DNA from: Leptodesmis sichuanensis A121 | GTDB lineage: Bacteria; Cyanobacteriota; Cyanobacteriia; Leptolyngbyales; Leptolyngbyaceae | Length of the DNA stretch: 64,000 bases | Assembly (NCBI RefSeq): GCF_021379005.1 | Contig: NZ_CP075171.1 | Location: 2,232,001-2,296,000, forward strand | Direction: 5' to 3' | In this document: one piece after another, positions 64,000-64,000 of the stretch | Numbering within the stretch: position 1 is the first letter of the stretch | Layout: every line of letters starts with the position of its first letter | Translations under genes and position numbers: made by a program | Notes under the pieces: model-generated | Told to the model about the DNA's origin: nothing | Database searches by the model: none | Seen by the model: the letters and a program-made list of their open reading frames with translations, nothing else

Positions 64000-64000
64000 T

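Overview
The window is chromosomal DNA from a cyanobacterium. Diagnostic genes are psb34, pipX-pipY-sepF-proC, ycf46, a Delta9-type acyl-lipid desaturase, a GH100 invertase, the cyanobacterial-type citramalate synthase and kdpG in the place of kdpF. The HIP1 octamer GCGATCGC also recurs along the whole window. Gene content resembles a Leptolyngbya-like or other non-heterocystous lineage, but the genus cannot be fixed from this sequence.

Layout. (1) 1-2650: 3' part of a 23S rRNA gene, the spacer, 5S rRNA and a strong terminator. Eleven bases later lies an intact 1431-bp insertion sequence (2661-4091) with terminal inverted repeats and a 5-bp target duplication. (2) 4.1-9.1 kb: acnB, an orphan BMP-family lipoprotein and a START-like protein. 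(3) 9.1-16.3 kb: kdpA-kdpB-kdpG-kdpC (minus strand), with a histidine kinase/NarL-type regulator pair running the other way. Tandem 21-bp repeats lie in the kdpA leader. (4) 16.3-20 kb: desaturase, divergent from a TetR regulator fused to a degenerate recombinase-like domain, with palindromic candidate operators between them; then a P-loop ATPase-like protein with a degenerate Walker A motif. (5) 20-33 kb: thiG, psb34, lpxB-like, cimA, ferredoxin, FHA protein, YbjN protein, lipoate ligase-like protein, M50-CBS protease, DUF2330 and RnfD-like pair, HAD phosphatase and pentapeptide protein. (6) 33-41 kb: a small unknown protein, a CHASE2-GGDEF-EAL protein, a heptose-kinase-like PfkB protein, a DoxX remnant, a lipoprotein and Ycf46. 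(7) 41-45 kb: the rpmH-rnpA-PH-yidC-jag-DUF177 operon, ending in a coiled-coil gene with an in-frame 63-bp duplication. (8) 45-54 kb: DUF2808, HEAT-like protein, invertase, ggt and two polytopic membrane proteins. (9) 54-64 kb: epimerase, proC, sepF, pipY, pipX, a coiled-coil protein, a GspC/PilP-like protein, der and an EcfT/CbiQ-like protein.

How the genes work together. Three units are clear: K+ uptake (kdp); the ribosomal L34/RNase P protein/membrane insertase operon; and the PII-linked nitrogen-signalling and division cluster (pipX, pipY, sepF, proC). The rest is mostly core cyanobacterial metabolism on alternating strands.

The least-explained signals are non-coding. There is a pair of 148-bp direct repeats flanking der-ecfT, a family of about 65-bp imperfect palindromes with five copies or half-copies, and several hairpin or low-complexity families at gene boundaries, some of which have become the ends of proteins. 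No CRISPR array, prophage, tRNA gene or defence island was seen.
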